Shown in pieces: positions 52,501-60,946 of a DNA stretch of 64,000 bases; position 1 is the first letter of the stretch, and each line of letters starts with the position of its first letter. This DNA comes from Simplicispira lacusdiani (lineage in GTDB: Bacteria > Pseudomonadota > Gammaproteobacteria > Burkholderiales > Burkholderiaceae_C), in contig NZ_QXGR01000012.1 in the NCBI RefSeq assembly GCF_003604195.1, positions 58,759-122,758 of the forward strand, written 5' to 3'. The position numbers and the translations under genes were made by a program. Under the pieces are notes generated by a model. It saw only the letters and a program-made list of their open reading frames with translations, searched no databases and had not been told where the DNA came from.

Positions 52501-53544
52501 GATCTGCCAGCCGGTTTCCACGGGACCGGCCTGCACGCTGCCGTGCAGTAGCGTGGTGGGGGCGCCGGGCCAGAGGGTGGCCAGATCCACGGCTTGCAGG
52601 TCGGCATGGGCCTGCAGCAAGGGCTGCGCGGCCCAGGGGGCGATGTCGGCCGTGGCGTTGGCCTGCAGGGCACTGGCGGGGGCGCCGTCCGCGGAGTGCA
52701 GCCGCGCCTGGAGCCGCAGTCGGGCGGCTTCGGTGGCCAGCGTGCCTTGCAGCGTGGCACGGGCGGTCAGTTCCAGGGGGTGTGCCGTGCCCGGCAGGGG
52801 GGCGTGGACGCGGCCCTCGACCATGGCGTCGAGCGCCATGGGGGCCTGCGCCTGCAGCGTCGCGTGTCCGCTGTAGCGGCCCTGTGCCAGGCTGACGCCA
52901 GCGAGGTCCAGGCGGTGCTGTTCGCCATCCTGGCGGTAACGGCCGTCCAGCCCGCTGGCCTGGACCGGCGTGGGCCCCTCCCAGGCCAGTTGGCCGATCT
53001 GGAACGCCGCATCCACCCGCACCGGCCATTGCCACTGCTGGGGGGGCGTCGCCGTGGGCGCGGCGCCTGCGGCCTTGGGGGTGATGCGCAGCGTGGCCGC
53101 GCGCAGTGCGTCGATTTGCACGGTGCGTTGCAGCAGCGGCGCCAGGCGCCAGGCCAGGCGCAGGTCCTGCGCCTCCACGTTCAGCGTGGGGCCGCTCCAG
53201 CGCAGCGAGCCTATGCGCCCGCCATCGCGCAGCGAGCCCGCCACATCGCGGATTTCGAGCCGCTGCCCGGCGGGGAGGAGAGCCGGCACATGTTCCAGGG
53301 CCGTGGCCAGCGACTGAGGCGTGCCCATCCACCACCAGGCGGCGGCACCCGCCAGCAGGGGCGCGGTCAGCAGGGTGCCCAGCAGGCCGGCGGCCAGGCG
53401 CCATGCGCGCCGGGGGCTGCGCGCTGGAGGGGGTGCAGGAGGGCGGGCCGCCGCCGCGAAGGGGTTGGGGCCGGGCGGGCGGCTGGCGCCGGGCGCGAAG
53501 GCCTCGGGGCCGGCGTCGGGGCGGGATGTGGGAGGGTGGGCCAT
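49573..53544 (-). CDS. tamB: Translocation and assembly module subunit TamB
   Basis: 1323 residues. One N-terminal membrane helix (about 50-72, after a proline-rich cytoplasmic tail), a very long repetitive beta-taco region, and the conserved C-terminal DUF490 domain ending in 'SLSGTLGTLYIFYDLSRQLTLRGQTGASSALDLIYTLRYD'. TamB spans the periplasm and with TamA serves outer-membrane protein insertion; AsmA-like members are also linked to phospholipid transport. It starts 15 bp after tamA. Confidence 0.94.
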   Translation of the reverse strand: MAHPPTSRPDAGPEAFAPGASRPPGPNPFAAAARPPAPPPARSPRRAWRLAAGLLGTLLTAPLLAGAAAWWWMGTPQSLATALEHVPALLPAGQRLEIRDVAGSLRDGGRIGSLRWSGPTLNVEAQDLRLAWRLAPLLQRTVQIDALRAATLRITPKAAGAAPTATPPQQWQWPVRVDAAFQIGQLAWEGPTPVQASGLDGRYRQDGEQHRLDLAGVSLAQGRYSGHATLQAQAPMALDAMVEGRVHAPLPGTAHPLELTARATLQGTLATEAARLRLQARLHSADGAPASALQANATADIAPWAAQPLLQAHADLQAVDLATLWPGAPTTLLHGSVQAGPVETGWQIAAQLRNGQPGPWDRQHLPVRTLDATGIFDGTHWNLPTARAQTDGGQITLQGRYTPASAAFEGSAQVQGVRPATLHSRLDSTPVSGRLQARHQGEGVHFTADLRATGSGRAATARPRQLPFRVLQASGQWLAPRLSLHSIDLDALQARLRGRSLEIHLGGAPAVSGSASLALPGATATASGQLGPASGAGALQIDIAAAERTREWLAQWPALAPALDGLRLQGQARLDARWQGGWRGLGPLLPGGAASGEREDFRIDATASAPRLDLTLPGAARPVQGHGLRATLAGSLAQARLALEGQARLDGRAAHWDTRSQVRLAGASAGTRQWHADVEHLRLQWVDGRHASPWTLQLSEPLALTLRQAETATLQAGAGRATLTAPLPGSVALRWEPLRAALTGAPRWQTRGTFTGLPLAWAGALRAAVGAAPADAAALSGDLLLQGGWSLDWADELRASARLEHASGDLLIPTTAPAATPAGVRTAALEVEAHGAELRARLHWDSERAGRATADASTWLVHADGRWQWPANAPVAARVRASLPQMGVWSALAPPGWRVQGTLEADATLSGSRAAPLWQGQLGADQLALRSPADGVDLQGGSLRATLRGDRIDITELRLQGGPGSGTHIPGFSGNRTPAPRDGGQLQGHGSITWAGPDGIGMDLTVLAQALQVQVRADRQASVSGTVRATFAQGRLALRGQLKVDRAALLLPDETAPRLGSDVVVRPRARDPAPPAAPSPGRPRQAPELAITLDLGPDFALQGQGITTRLEGRLEIRGGPTPGAPPRVTGEVRTIQGRYRAWGQELDVEAGLIRFSGAHDNPALDILALRPHIAQRAGVQVSGSALAPRVRLYSEPELPDAEKLAWVVLGRGAASGGAEAALLQQAALALLGGKGNAMSTRIAGRLGLDEIGFKGPSGGEGASGAALTLGKRISQDLYVTYERSLSGTLGTLYIFYDLSRQLTLRGQTGASSALDLIYTLRYD

Positions 53545-53559
53545 GGGTCGCGGCGCGCG

Positions 53560-55416
53560 TCAGAACGAGAAGCCCATGCGCAGGTGCAGGCGCAGTTCCT
53601 TGGCCTGCACGCCCCAGGCCAGGTCGGCCTGCAGCGGGCCCACGGGGCTGCGCCAGCGCAGACCGGCACCCACGCCCACGCGGGCACGCAGGTCGCCGGG
53701 GCGGTCGGCCACGGCGCCGGCATCGATGAACAGGGCGCTTTCCCAATCGGTCATGTTGCCGCGCAGCACGATGGGGCGCTGCCATTCGGCGCTGGCCAGC
53801 GCCAGGTAGCGCCCGCCGAAAACCTGGCCGTTGTCGGTGCGCGCGCCGATGGCGCGGTAGCCGTAGCCGCGCACCGTGGTGTCGCCGCCGGTCAGGAAAA
53901 GCTGGGTCACCGGGATCTGCGCGGCCGCGCGCGCCAGCACCGCGCCGGCCTCGGCGCGCAGGGCCACACGGCCGCGCCGCGCGCCGCCCTCCGCCGCCTC
54001 CACACGCCCCGTGGGCAGGAAATGCTGCCAGCGCACCAGGCCGCGCACGAAGGGGTCGCGCCCGGGGCGCAGCGTGGTGCCCACGCCCAGTTCCCAGGCC
54101 AGGCCGTGGCCGCGCGTGGGAGCGGTCGGGTTGTCGAAGTAGCGGCCGGTCCAGCCGAACTGGGCGGTCAGCGCCGCGCTGGAGGGCGGGGCGCCGCTGC
54201 CCTGGCTGTCGGCGGCGTCGTACTGCAGCGCGTAGTTGCGGTCGATGGCGCCGCGCGACTGGCTGCGCCCGGCGCGCAGGCGCGCGCTGTGGACCTGATA
54301 GCTGCCCGTGGCCTCGCGCTGCACCTGGGCGCCGCCGAACCAGCGCCAGCCTTCCTCGTCGGGCAGGGCGGTTGCTTCGCTGCCCAGCAGCTTGGTGTTG
54401 CGGTCGAGCGCGAGCTTGCTCACGGCGCGCCAGCCGATGGCTGGCAGCCGGTTGTGCGTGTGGTCCATGGACAGGCGGGCGCCGCTGTCGGTGGACAGCC
54501 CCACGCCGAACACGAGCTTGTGCAGCGGCGCCTCGCGCACCTGCGCCACCACGGGCACGGCCTGCGGGTCGGTGCCCTCGGTGTCCAGCGCGAGGAACAC
54601 GGCGTCGTAGTAGCCGCTGCTGGCCAGGCGCTGCTGGGCGTCAAGCAGGGCGGTCTCGCTGTATTCGGCCCCGGTGGGCAGGCGCGCCAGGCGGCGCGCG
54701 CCATCGGGGTCGTAGCGTTCATGGCCCTGCACGCGCAGCGGGCCGAAGCGGTAGGCCGGGCCAGGGTCGTAGGTGACCGTGAGGTGCGCCGCGTGCCGCT
54801 CGGCGTCGATGTCGGCGCGGCTCTCGGCGATGCGCGCCGTGGGGTGGCGCTGTGTCTGCAGCTCGCGCAGGCCCTGCTGTTTGGCGGCGTCCCAGCCAGA
54901 CTGGGTGAAGGGCTGGCCGGGTTCCAGCGGCCAGCGGTTTTGCACGCGGGCCTGCTGGCGCCGCGTGGCGGCATCGTCGGGCGGCGGGCCCGTGAATCCG
55001 ATGGCGGCCTCGGCCACCCGGGTCTGCGGGCCGGGCTCCACGGCGAGGACCACGGCATGCCGAGCGGGGGCGCCGGTGGGGGCGGGGCTTTGCGTGATCC
55101 GCAGCGTGGGGGCGAAGTGGCCCTGTGTGGCGAGCAGCTCGCGGGCGTTGGCCTCCGCTGCGCCGAGCAGGCGTTCGAGTTCCTCCGGCCGCAGGTCGGC
55201 CTGGTGGCGGAAGCGCTGCAGTTCGAGGTGGCGCAGCAGGAAGTCCTGGAGGTCCGCGGGCGCGCGCACTTCCAGGGTGAAGGCCTGCGGTGCCTGCGTG
55301 GCGGGGGAGGCATCGCCGGTGTCCCGGTGCGGTAGCAGGCTGCACCCGCCCAGGCCCAGCAGGCTGACAAACAACAACGCCGGCCATGGGGCCGGCGTCT
55401 GGGGGCGACATGGCAT
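53560..55416 (-). CDS. tamA: TamA-like BamA/Omp85 family outer membrane protein
   Basis: 618 residues: signal sequence ending in a lipobox-like 'LLGLGGC', POTRA domains to about residue 270, and a C-terminal 16-strand barrel with the Omp85 motif region 'VRGYGYR' and a terminal aromatic 'LHLRMGFSF'. Partner of TamB. The lipobox would make it a lipoprotein as well as a barrel, which is unusual for TamA and could be a chance feature of the signal peptide. It starts four bases after the VWA gene's stop. Confidence 0.9.
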   Translation of the reverse strand: MPCRPQTPAPWPALLFVSLLGLGGCSLLPHRDTGDASPATQAPQAFTLEVRAPADLQDFLLRHLELQRFRHQADLRPEELERLLGAAEANARELLATQGHFAPTLRITQSPAPTGAPARHAVVLAVEPGPQTRVAEAAIGFTGPPPDDAATRRQQARVQNRWPLEPGQPFTQSGWDAAKQQGLRELQTQRHPTARIAESRADIDAERHAAHLTVTYDPGPAYRFGPLRVQGHERYDPDGARRLARLPTGAEYSETALLDAQQRLASSGYYDAVFLALDTEGTDPQAVPVVAQVREAPLHKLVFGVGLSTDSGARLSMDHTHNRLPAIGWRAVSKLALDRNTKLLGSEATALPDEEGWRWFGGAQVQREATGSYQVHSARLRAGRSQSRGAIDRNYALQYDAADSQGSGAPPSSAALTAQFGWTGRYFDNPTAPTRGHGLAWELGVGTTLRPGRDPFVRGLVRWQHFLPTGRVEAAEGGARRGRVALRAEAGAVLARAAAQIPVTQLFLTGGDTTVRGYGYRAIGARTDNGQVFGGRYLALASAEWQRPIVLRGNMTDWESALFIDAGAVADRPGDLRARVGVGAGLRWRSPVGPLQADLAWGVQAKELRLHLRMGFSF

Positions 55417-55420
55417 GCGC

Positions 55421-56608
55421 CTATTTTGACAGCAGGCGCATGGCCTCTTCGAGCCCTTTGAGTGACAAGGGGTACATGCGGTTGCCCACGAGCTGCTGGA
55501 TGATGCTGATGCTCTGGCGGTATTGCCACACGCCCTGCGGCTCGGGGTTGATCCAGGCGAACTTGGGGAAGGCGTGCGTGAGGCGCTGGATCCATTCGGC
55601 GCCGGCCTCCTCGTTGTTGTATTCGACGCTGCCGCCGGGCTGCAGGATCTCGTAGGGGCTCATGGTGGCGTCGCCCACGAAGATCAGCTTGTAGTCCTTG
55701 TTGTACTTGCGGATGATGTCCCAGGTCGGGAATTTCTCGGCGAAGCGGCGGCGGTTGTTCTTCCACATGAAGTCGTAGACGCAGTTGTGGAAGTAGTAGA
55801 ACTCCAGGTGCTTGAACTCGGTCTTGACGGCGCTGAACAGTTCCTCGACGCGCTGGATGTGCTCGTCCATGGTGCCGCCCACGTCCATGAGCAGCAGCAC
55901 CTTCACGTTGTTGTGCCGCTCGGGCACCATCTTGATGTCCAGGTAGCCGGCGTTGGCCGCCGTGCTGCGGATGGTGTCGGGCAGGTCCAGCTCTAGCTCA
56001 TGCCCTTCACGCGCGAACTTGCGCAGGCGGCGCAGCGCCACCTTGATGTTGCGCGTGCCCAGCTCCTGCTGGTCGTCGTAGTCGCGGTAGGCGCGCTGCT
56101 CCCACACCTTCACGGCGCTCTTGTTCTTGCCGGCGCCGCCGATGCGGATGCCCTGCGGGTTGTAGCCGCCATTGCCGAAGGGGCTGGTGCCGCCCGTGCC
56201 GATCCACTTGTTGCCGCCCTGGTGGCGTTCTTTCTGCTCTTCGAGGCGTTTCTTGAGCGTTTCCATGAGCTCGTCCCAGCCCATCTTCTCGATGGCGGCC
56301 TTCTGCTCGGGTGTGAGCTCGTTCTCCAGGATCTTGCGCAGCCAGTCGGCCGGCACCTCCTTGGTGAAATCGGCCACCATCTCCACGCCCTTGAAGTAGG
56401 CGCCGAAGGCCCGGTCGAACTTGTCGTAGTGCTTCTCGTCCTTGACCAGCGTGAGGCGCGAGAGGTTGTAGAAATCGTCCAGGCTCCAGGCGTCGTCCGA
56501 CTTCGGGCCGACCACGCCGGCTTGCAACGCTTCGAGCAGCGTGAGGTATTCCTTGACCGACACCGGCAGCTTGGCGGTGCGCAAGGTGTAGAAAAAATCG
56601 ATCAGCAT
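55421..56608 (-). CDS. VWA (CoxE-like) domain protein
   Basis: 395 residues. N-terminal helical part, then a von Willebrand A-like domain from about 230. The metal site reads D242-V-G-G-T246 instead of D-x-S-x-S, the form typical of CoxE-like VWA proteins paired with MoxR AAA ATPases. The paired moxR gene lies three genes upstream on the same strand. Together they probably act as a chaperone or metal-insertion pair; the client is unknown. Confidence 0.85.
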   Translation of the reverse strand: MLIDFFYTLRTAKLPVSVKEYLTLLEALQAGVVGPKSDDAWSLDDFYNLSRLTLVKDEKHYDKFDRAFGAYFKGVEMVADFTKEVPADWLRKILENELTPEQKAAIEKMGWDELMETLKKRLEEQKERHQGGNKWIGTGGTSPFGNGGYNPQGIRIGGAGKNKSAVKVWEQRAYRDYDDQQELGTRNIKVALRRLRKFAREGHELELDLPDTIRSTAANAGYLDIKMVPERHNNVKVLLLMDVGGTMDEHIQRVEELFSAVKTEFKHLEFYYFHNCVYDFMWKNNRRRFAEKFPTWDIIRKYNKDYKLIFVGDATMSPYEILQPGGSVEYNNEEAGAEWIQRLTHAFPKFAWINPEPQGVWQYRQSISIIQQLVGNRMYPLSLKGLEEAMRLLSK

Positions 56609-56669
56609 GTTTTTGGCCTCCAGCGCTTACGGGGTAAGCGTGTGCTGCTCCAAAAGATATAGCAACTGT
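56608..56669 (-). repeat. Dispersed intergenic repeat (copy D, inverted)
   Basis: On the minus strand: ttgctatatcttttggagcagc...acgcttaccccgtaagcgctggaggccaaaa. The gcgctt/aagcgc arms match the other copies. It overlaps the end of the GNAT gene and the leader of the VWA gene. Confidence 0.5.
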
Positions 56670-57238
56670 GCCCGGGCCTCGGGCCACTCGCCCGCGCGCA
56701 TGCTGTACATCACCGTGTCGCGGATGGTGCCGTCGCGGCGCAGCGCGTGGCCCCGGATCACGCCGTCCTTCTTGGCGCCCAGGCGCTCGATGGCGCGCTG
56801 CGAGGCGAAGTTGAAGTTGTCGGTGCGCCAGCCCACCACATGGCAGCCGAGCGTATCGAAGGCATGGCCCATCATCAGCAACTTGGCCGTGGTGTTCACA
56901 TGGGTGCGCTGCACGCTCTTGGCATACCAGGTGTAGCCGATCTCCACGCGCTTTACCGGGGCCAGGATGTCGTGGAAGCTGGTGCTGCCGAGCACCTTGC
57001 CGCTGCGGTCGTCGAGCACGGCGAAGGCGAAGCGGTGGCCCTGGGCGCGGCCCTCCAGCGCGGTTTCGATGTAGGCGCGCGTGTCCTGCGGTTCGGGCAC
57101 CGAGGTGATGCGCAGCTTCCACAGCTCGCCATCGGCGGCGGCCGCGGCCAGACCTGGCTCGTGCGCCAGTGCCAGGGGTTCGAGGCGCAGGCCGCGCGCG
57201 CGCAGGGTGATGGGTTCCACGAAGGCCATGGGGTTCAC
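56627..57238 (-). CDS. GNAT family N-acetyltransferase
   Basis: 203 residues of the RimJ/RimL branch. Motif A for acetyl-CoA is around 'KRVEIGYTWYAKSVQRTHVNTTAKLLMMGHAFD', followed by 'RTDNFNFASQRAIERLGAKKDGVIRGHAL', the standard N-acetyltransferase C-terminal block. Substrate could be a protein N-terminus or small amine. The start overlaps the stop of the small membrane protein upstream. Confidence 0.87.
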   Translation of the reverse strand: MNPMAFVEPITLRARGLRLEPLALAHEPGLAAAAADGELWKLRITSVPEPQDTRAYIETALEGRAQGHRFAFAVLDDRSGKVLGSTSFHDILAPVKRVEIGYTWYAKSVQRTHVNTTAKLLMMGHAFDTLGCHVVGWRTDNFNFASQRAIERLGAKKDGVIRGHALRRDGTIRDTVMYSMRAGEWPEARAQLLYLLEQHTLTP

Positions 57239-57471
57239 TCCGTCTCGTTCTTGGCGTTCTGCCGCGCGGCGCGCCAGCGGCGCGCGCCCTGCAGGCCCAC
57301 GCCGCCGCCCAGGCCCACGAGCACGATGCCCACCAGGCTGCCCGCGCCGTAGCCGTCGGAAAAAATGTCGAAACCCAGCAGGCGGCCCAGCCAGTAGCCC
57401 GCCAGGGCTCCGCCCACGAAGCCCACGGCGTCGGAGACGCCTTCCATCAGCAAGCGGTTCGCTGCGCTCAT
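57235..57471 (-). CDS. Small membrane protein
   Basis: 78 residues with two hydrophobic, glycine-rich segments (about 12-30 and 40-62) and a basic C-terminus. It lies between moxR (11 bp upstream) and the GNAT gene, with a four-base overlap to the latter. Unknown function. Confidence 0.65.
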   Translation of the reverse strand: MSAANRLLMEGVSDAVGFVGGALAGYWLGRLLGFDIFSDGYGAGSLVGIVLVGLGGGVGLQGARRWRAARQNAKNETE

Positions 57472-57481
57472 GGTGCGGTCC

Positions 57482-58336
57482 TCAGCGGTTGCGCTGGTTC
57501 ATGAACACGAGCTTCTCGAACAGGCTCACGTCCTGTTCGTTCTTGAGCAACGCGCCCACCAGCGGCGGCACGGACACCTTGTTATCCTGGCTTTGCAGCG
57601 CGGTGAGCGGGATGTCCTCGGCCACCAGCAGCTTGAGCCAGTCGAGCAGTTCGGAGGTGGAGGGCTTCTTCTTCAGGCCGGGCAGGTTGCGCACGTCGTA
57701 GAAGGTCTTCATCGCCACGCTGAGCAGCTCGCTCTTGAGCGTGGGGAAGTGCACGTTCACGATCTGCCGCATGGTGTCGGACTCGGGGAACTTTATGAAG
57801 TGGAAGAAGCAGCGGCGCAGGAAGGCGTCGGGCAGTTCCTTTTCGTTGTTCGAGGTGATGAACACCAGCGGCCGGTGCTTGGCCTTGATGAGTTCGCGCG
57901 TTTCGTAGCAATAGAACTCCATGCGGTCGATTTCGCGCAGCAGGTCGTTCGGGAATTCGATGTCGGCTTTGTCGATCTCGTCGATCAGCAGCGCCACCGG
58001 GCGGTCGGCCGTGAAGGCCTGCCACAGCACGCCCTGGACGATGTAGTTGCGGATGTTCTTCACGCGCTCGCTGCTGTGCTCGTCATTGAGCTGGCTGTCG
58101 CGCAGGCGGCTCACCGCGTCGTATTCGTACAGGCCCTGCTGCGCCTTGGTGGTGGACTTGATGTGCCATTGCAGCAGCGGCATGTCGAGCGCCTGGGCCA
58201 CTTCCTCGGCCAGCATGGTCTTGCCGGTGCCGGGCTCGCCCTTGATGAGCAGGGGGCGCTGCAGCGTGATGGCCGCGTTGACGGCCAGCATCAGATCCTG
58301 TGTGGCGACGTAATTCTCTGAGCCTTGGAATTTCAT
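57482..58336 (-). CDS. MoxR-type AAA+ ATPase
   Basis: 284 residues. Walker A 'KGEPGTGKT' (32-40), Walker B 'LLIDEIDKA' (116-124), sensor 1 'VFITSNNEKELPDAFLRRC'. MoxR ATPases work with VWA proteins as chaperone-like complexes that mature metalloenzymes or membrane complexes. It heads the minus-strand operon leading to the VWA gene and tamAB, and is divergent from the cytochrome c4 gene. The ATG at 58336 gives the family-typical start. Confidence 0.9.
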   Translation of the reverse strand: MKFQGSENYVATQDLMLAVNAAITLQRPLLIKGEPGTGKTMLAEEVAQALDMPLLQWHIKSTTKAQQGLYEYDAVSRLRDSQLNDEHSSERVKNIRNYIVQGVLWQAFTADRPVALLIDEIDKADIEFPNDLLREIDRMEFYCYETRELIKAKHRPLVFITSNNEKELPDAFLRRCFFHFIKFPESDTMRQIVNVHFPTLKSELLSVAMKTFYDVRNLPGLKKKPSTSELLDWLKLLVAEDIPLTALQSQDNKVSVPPLVGALLKNEQDVSLFEKLVFMNQRNR

Positions 58337-58444
58337 GGAAATTGTTTGCTGGAACGTTGATAAATGGGCTTGACAGGTGCTGGCTATAATCGCCAGCAAA
58401 ACATGGGCCCCTGGGTTTCACTTCCTCAAGATTGTGCTCGCAAA

Positions 58445-59110
58445 ATGAACAAGACGTTGACCGCGCTATTCGCACTGGCTGTCGCTTTCGGGACCGCCCA
58501 ATCCAATGCCCAGGGAATCCAGGGCGACGTGAAGGCGGGCGAGCAGAAGAATGCCATGTGCATCGGCTGCCACGGCATCGTGGGCTACCAGTCGAGCTTC
58601 CCCGAGGTGCACAAGGTGCCCATGATCTCGGGCCAGAGCGCGGGCTACATCGCCAGCGCGCTGCAGGCCTACCTCAAGGGCGAGCGCAAGCACCCCACCA
58701 TGCGCGGCATCGCCGTTTCGCTGACCGAGCAGGACATCGCCGACCTCGCGGCCTATTACGCCCAGCACGGCAAGGCCAGCACCGAGCTGCCCTCGGCCCC
58801 CAAGCGCCAGCCCGATGCCCGCGTGGCCGAACTGCTGAAGAAGGGCGCCTGCGTGTCCTGCCATGGCGAGAACTTCGCCAAGCCCATCGATCCGTCCTAC
58901 CCCAAGATCGCGGGCCAGCACGCCGACTACCTGTTCGTGGCCCTCAAGTCCTACAAGGAAACCGGCAAGAACGCCTATGTGGGCCGCAGCAACGGCGTGA
59001 TGGCGGGCGTGGCCGGCCAGTTCAGCAACGACGAACTCAAGGCGCTGGCGCAGTACATCGGCAAGGTCCAGGGCGACCTGCAGGTGGTGCCGCAGCCGCG
59101 CTTCCGCTGA
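58445..59110 (+). CDS. Dihaem cytochrome c4
   Basis: 221 residues with a Sec signal peptide (cleavage near NAQG) and two haem c sites, C39-I-G-C42-H43 and C136-V-S-C139-H140, one in each of two similar halves: the cytochrome c4 layout. It acts in the periplasm as electron carrier between bc1 and terminal oxidases. A GC hairpin follows the stop. Confidence 0.92.
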   Translation: MNKTLTALFALAVAFGTAQSNAQGIQGDVKAGEQKNAMCIGCHGIVGYQSSFPEVHKVPMISGQSAGYIASALQAYLKGERKHPTMRGIAVSLTEQDIADLAAYYAQHGKASTELPSAPKRQPDARVAELLKKGACVSCHGENFAKPIDPSYPKIAGQHADYLFVALKSYKETGKNAYVGRSNGVMAGVAGQFSNDELKALAQYIGKVQGDLQVVPQPRFR

Positions 59111-59115
59111 GCCGG

Positions 59116-59133
59116 TGCCGGGGTGCCCCGGCA
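59116..59133 (+). terminator. Hairpin after cytochrome c4 gene
   Basis: tgccgggg / ccccggca with a 2-base loop, five bases after the stop. No T-run, so termination strength is uncertain. Confidence 0.5.
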
Positions 59134-59211
59134 ATACTGGCACACCGGGGTGCGGCATGCTTGTGGCAGCGCACGCCCTTTCCTAGAATGACCAGCGCAT
59201 GATTCCGCTGG

Positions 59212-59272
59212 CTCTCCACCCCCACGATCCAACGCCCTGGTCCCATCGGACCGGGCCGGGGTGGGTGGAGCC
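59212..59272 (+). promoter_or_regulatory. Possible structured leader element of the usp gene
   Basis: ctccaccc (59214-59221) pairs with gggtggag (59263-59270), with further ccc/ggg pairing inside, and an inner ggtcc-catc-ggacc hairpin. The whole 57-base stretch can fold as one long stem, about 200 bases before the ATG. Confidence 0.35.
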
Positions 59273-59473
59273 CATCGCCCCGGCCGCAGATTCCTAGGCC
59301 CGGCGGCGCCCTTCTCTCCCAGACGTCATCCAGCAACCGCCGGGCATTTTCCCGCCCGGTGGCGCGCGCCCGCCGGCTGGCCTGTTGCCGGCCATGCTTG
59401 CCCTCCATGCGGGGCCGGATGACGCAGACGACGACGCCGAGGCGTCCCGCCCATCTGCCCGAGAGGAGTCTCC

Positions 59474-60418
59474 ATGCGCATCCAGAACATTCTGGCCCTG
59501 ACCGATTTTTCCACCCCGGCCGAGCACGGCCTGGACCGGGCGGCCGCGCTCGCTGCCACCCACGGCGCGCGGCTGCGCGTCCTGTACGCCTGCGAAACGC
59601 CGCCGCTGCAGCTGGCCGACCCCATGGCGCGGCTGGAACAACGCGCGCGCCAGCTGGCGCGGCGCCATGGCGTGCCGGTGGCAGCCGTGGCCGGCGCGGG
59701 CCGGCCGCTGGACGATTGCCTGACCGAGGCCGGGCGGGCCGATCTGCTGGTGGCGCATGGCCGCATGCACCGTTCCTGGCCCGTGCCGCCCTGGCGCACG
59801 CTGCTGTACCCGTTGCTGCGCCGCTGTCCCTGCCCGGTGCTGGTGGTGTGCCGTCCGCCCCGGGGGCCGTATGAACGGGTCCTGGTGGCGGTGGATTTCT
59901 CCGCCGCGTCGCGCCCGCTGGTGCGCTACGCGGGTGATTTCGGGGCGGGCGCGGCGCTGGAGCTGTTCCACGCCATCGACACCCACGATGAAGTGCGGTT
60001 GCGCAGCGCGGAGGCATCGACGGCCGCCGTGCAGGCCTATCGGCGCGAGGTGCTGCAGCACGCGCAGGAGCGGCTCTACCGGTTGTCCGAGGTGTTCGAC
60101 GCCCGGCGCAACCGGGTCGGCACCCTGATCGGCCGGGGCGACCTGGCACGCCACCTCACGGTGCAGCAGGAAAGCATCGGCGCCGACCTGGTGGTGCTGG
60201 GGCAGGAGCGCCGCTCGCTGCTGATGGAACTGCTGCGCGGCAGTGTGCCGCGCCGCCTGCTGGCGGGCGGCCTGGAGAGTGACCTGCTGGTGGTGCCCCA
60301 TGCGCACCTGGGTGTGGTGCCTGGGGGGGCTGCGGCCCTCCCGTCCGGCGGGGCGGCTGACGGCCTGACGCCGAGCGGTCAGTCGCGCGTCGCCCGACGC
60401 TGCACGGCGGCGACATAG
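59474..60418 (+). CDS. Universal stress protein (tandem UspA domains)
   Basis: 314 residues. Two UspA-like domains: the first from 'MRIQNILALTDFSTPAEHGLDRAAALA', the second from 'YERVLVAVDFSAASRPLVRYA', ending with 'VLGQERRSLLMELLRGSVPRRLLAGGLESDLLVVPHA', close to the ATP-binding G-x2-G-x9-G-S/T pattern. Such proteins support survival under starvation, oxidative or energy stress. A gaggag site precedes the start. The last 40 bases overlap the convergent DUF1841 gene. Confidence 0.87.
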   Translation: MRIQNILALTDFSTPAEHGLDRAAALAATHGARLRVLYACETPPLQLADPMARLEQRARQLARRHGVPVAAVAGAGRPLDDCLTEAGRADLLVAHGRMHRSWPVPPWRTLLYPLLRRCPCPVLVVCRPPRGPYERVLVAVDFSAASRPLVRYAGDFGAGAALELFHAIDTHDEVRLRSAEASTAAVQAYRREVLQHAQERLYRLSEVFDARRNRVGTLIGRGDLARHLTVQQESIGADLVVLGQERRSLLMELLRGSVPRRLLAGGLESDLLVVPHAHLGVVPGGAAALPSGGAADGLTPSGQSRVARRCTAAT

Positions 60419-60813
60419 GCGTCGCCATCGGGCGGGCGGCCCGAGCGCTGGCTGTCCCAGAGCATCTGGCCTAGGCATTCCATGGCGGCGTGGTGGGCGT
60501 CGTGCAGCGAGTCCAGGCGCTTGGACAGCAGTTCCACGGCCTGGCGGATGCCGCGCGGCTGGTCGATGCTGCACTGCTCGCTGATGGACAGGTGCATCGA
60601 CAGGTGCAGGAAGGGGTTGGTGCGGTCGGGCGTTTCGTCGTAGTTGCGCGCCACGGCCGCGTCCGCGTCCGCGAGTTCGGCGTGGTACTCGGGGTGCTCG
60701 GCGATCCACAGGCTGGCCAGGGTCTCGATGGCTTCCATGGGGGCGCCGGCCTGGGCCTTGGCATGGACGGCGCAGAAGAAGCGGCGCACGTCGGCTTGGG
60801 AGGGATTGAACAT
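60379..60813 (-). CDS. DUF1841 family protein
   Basis: 144 residues starting MFNPSQADVRRFFC, a typical DUF1841 N-terminus, with the block 'NPFLHLSMHLSISEQCSIDQPRGI'. Conserved histidines (HPEYH, HLSMHL) suggest a possible metal site. Function unknown. Its 3' end overlaps the end of the universal stress gene by 40 bases. Confidence 0.85.
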   Translation of the reverse strand: MFNPSQADVRRFFCAVHAKAQAGAPMEAIETLASLWIAEHPEYHAELADADAAVARNYDETPDRTNPFLHLSMHLSISEQCSIDQPRGIRQAVELLSKRLDSLHDAHHAAMECLGQMLWDSQRSGRPPDGDAYVAAVQRRATRD

Positions 60814-60946
60814 GGCGCCAGAGCGTAGCACGGCGCACCGCAGTGGCGGTGGCGTCCTACGCGACGCGGCGCCGGGCCGCTCTACAGTGGGCTGGCACCG
60901 GGGCGCATGCCGCCAGCCCCTGCCAACCGCCTCAAGGAGACTTTCC

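Larger units (their letters stand above)
59111..59473. other. Intergenic region before the universal stress gene
   Basis: 363 bp, no gene seen. Besides the hairpin after the cytochrome gene, it has a long branched stem (about 59212-59272) and probably the usp promoter and leader. Confidence 0.5.
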
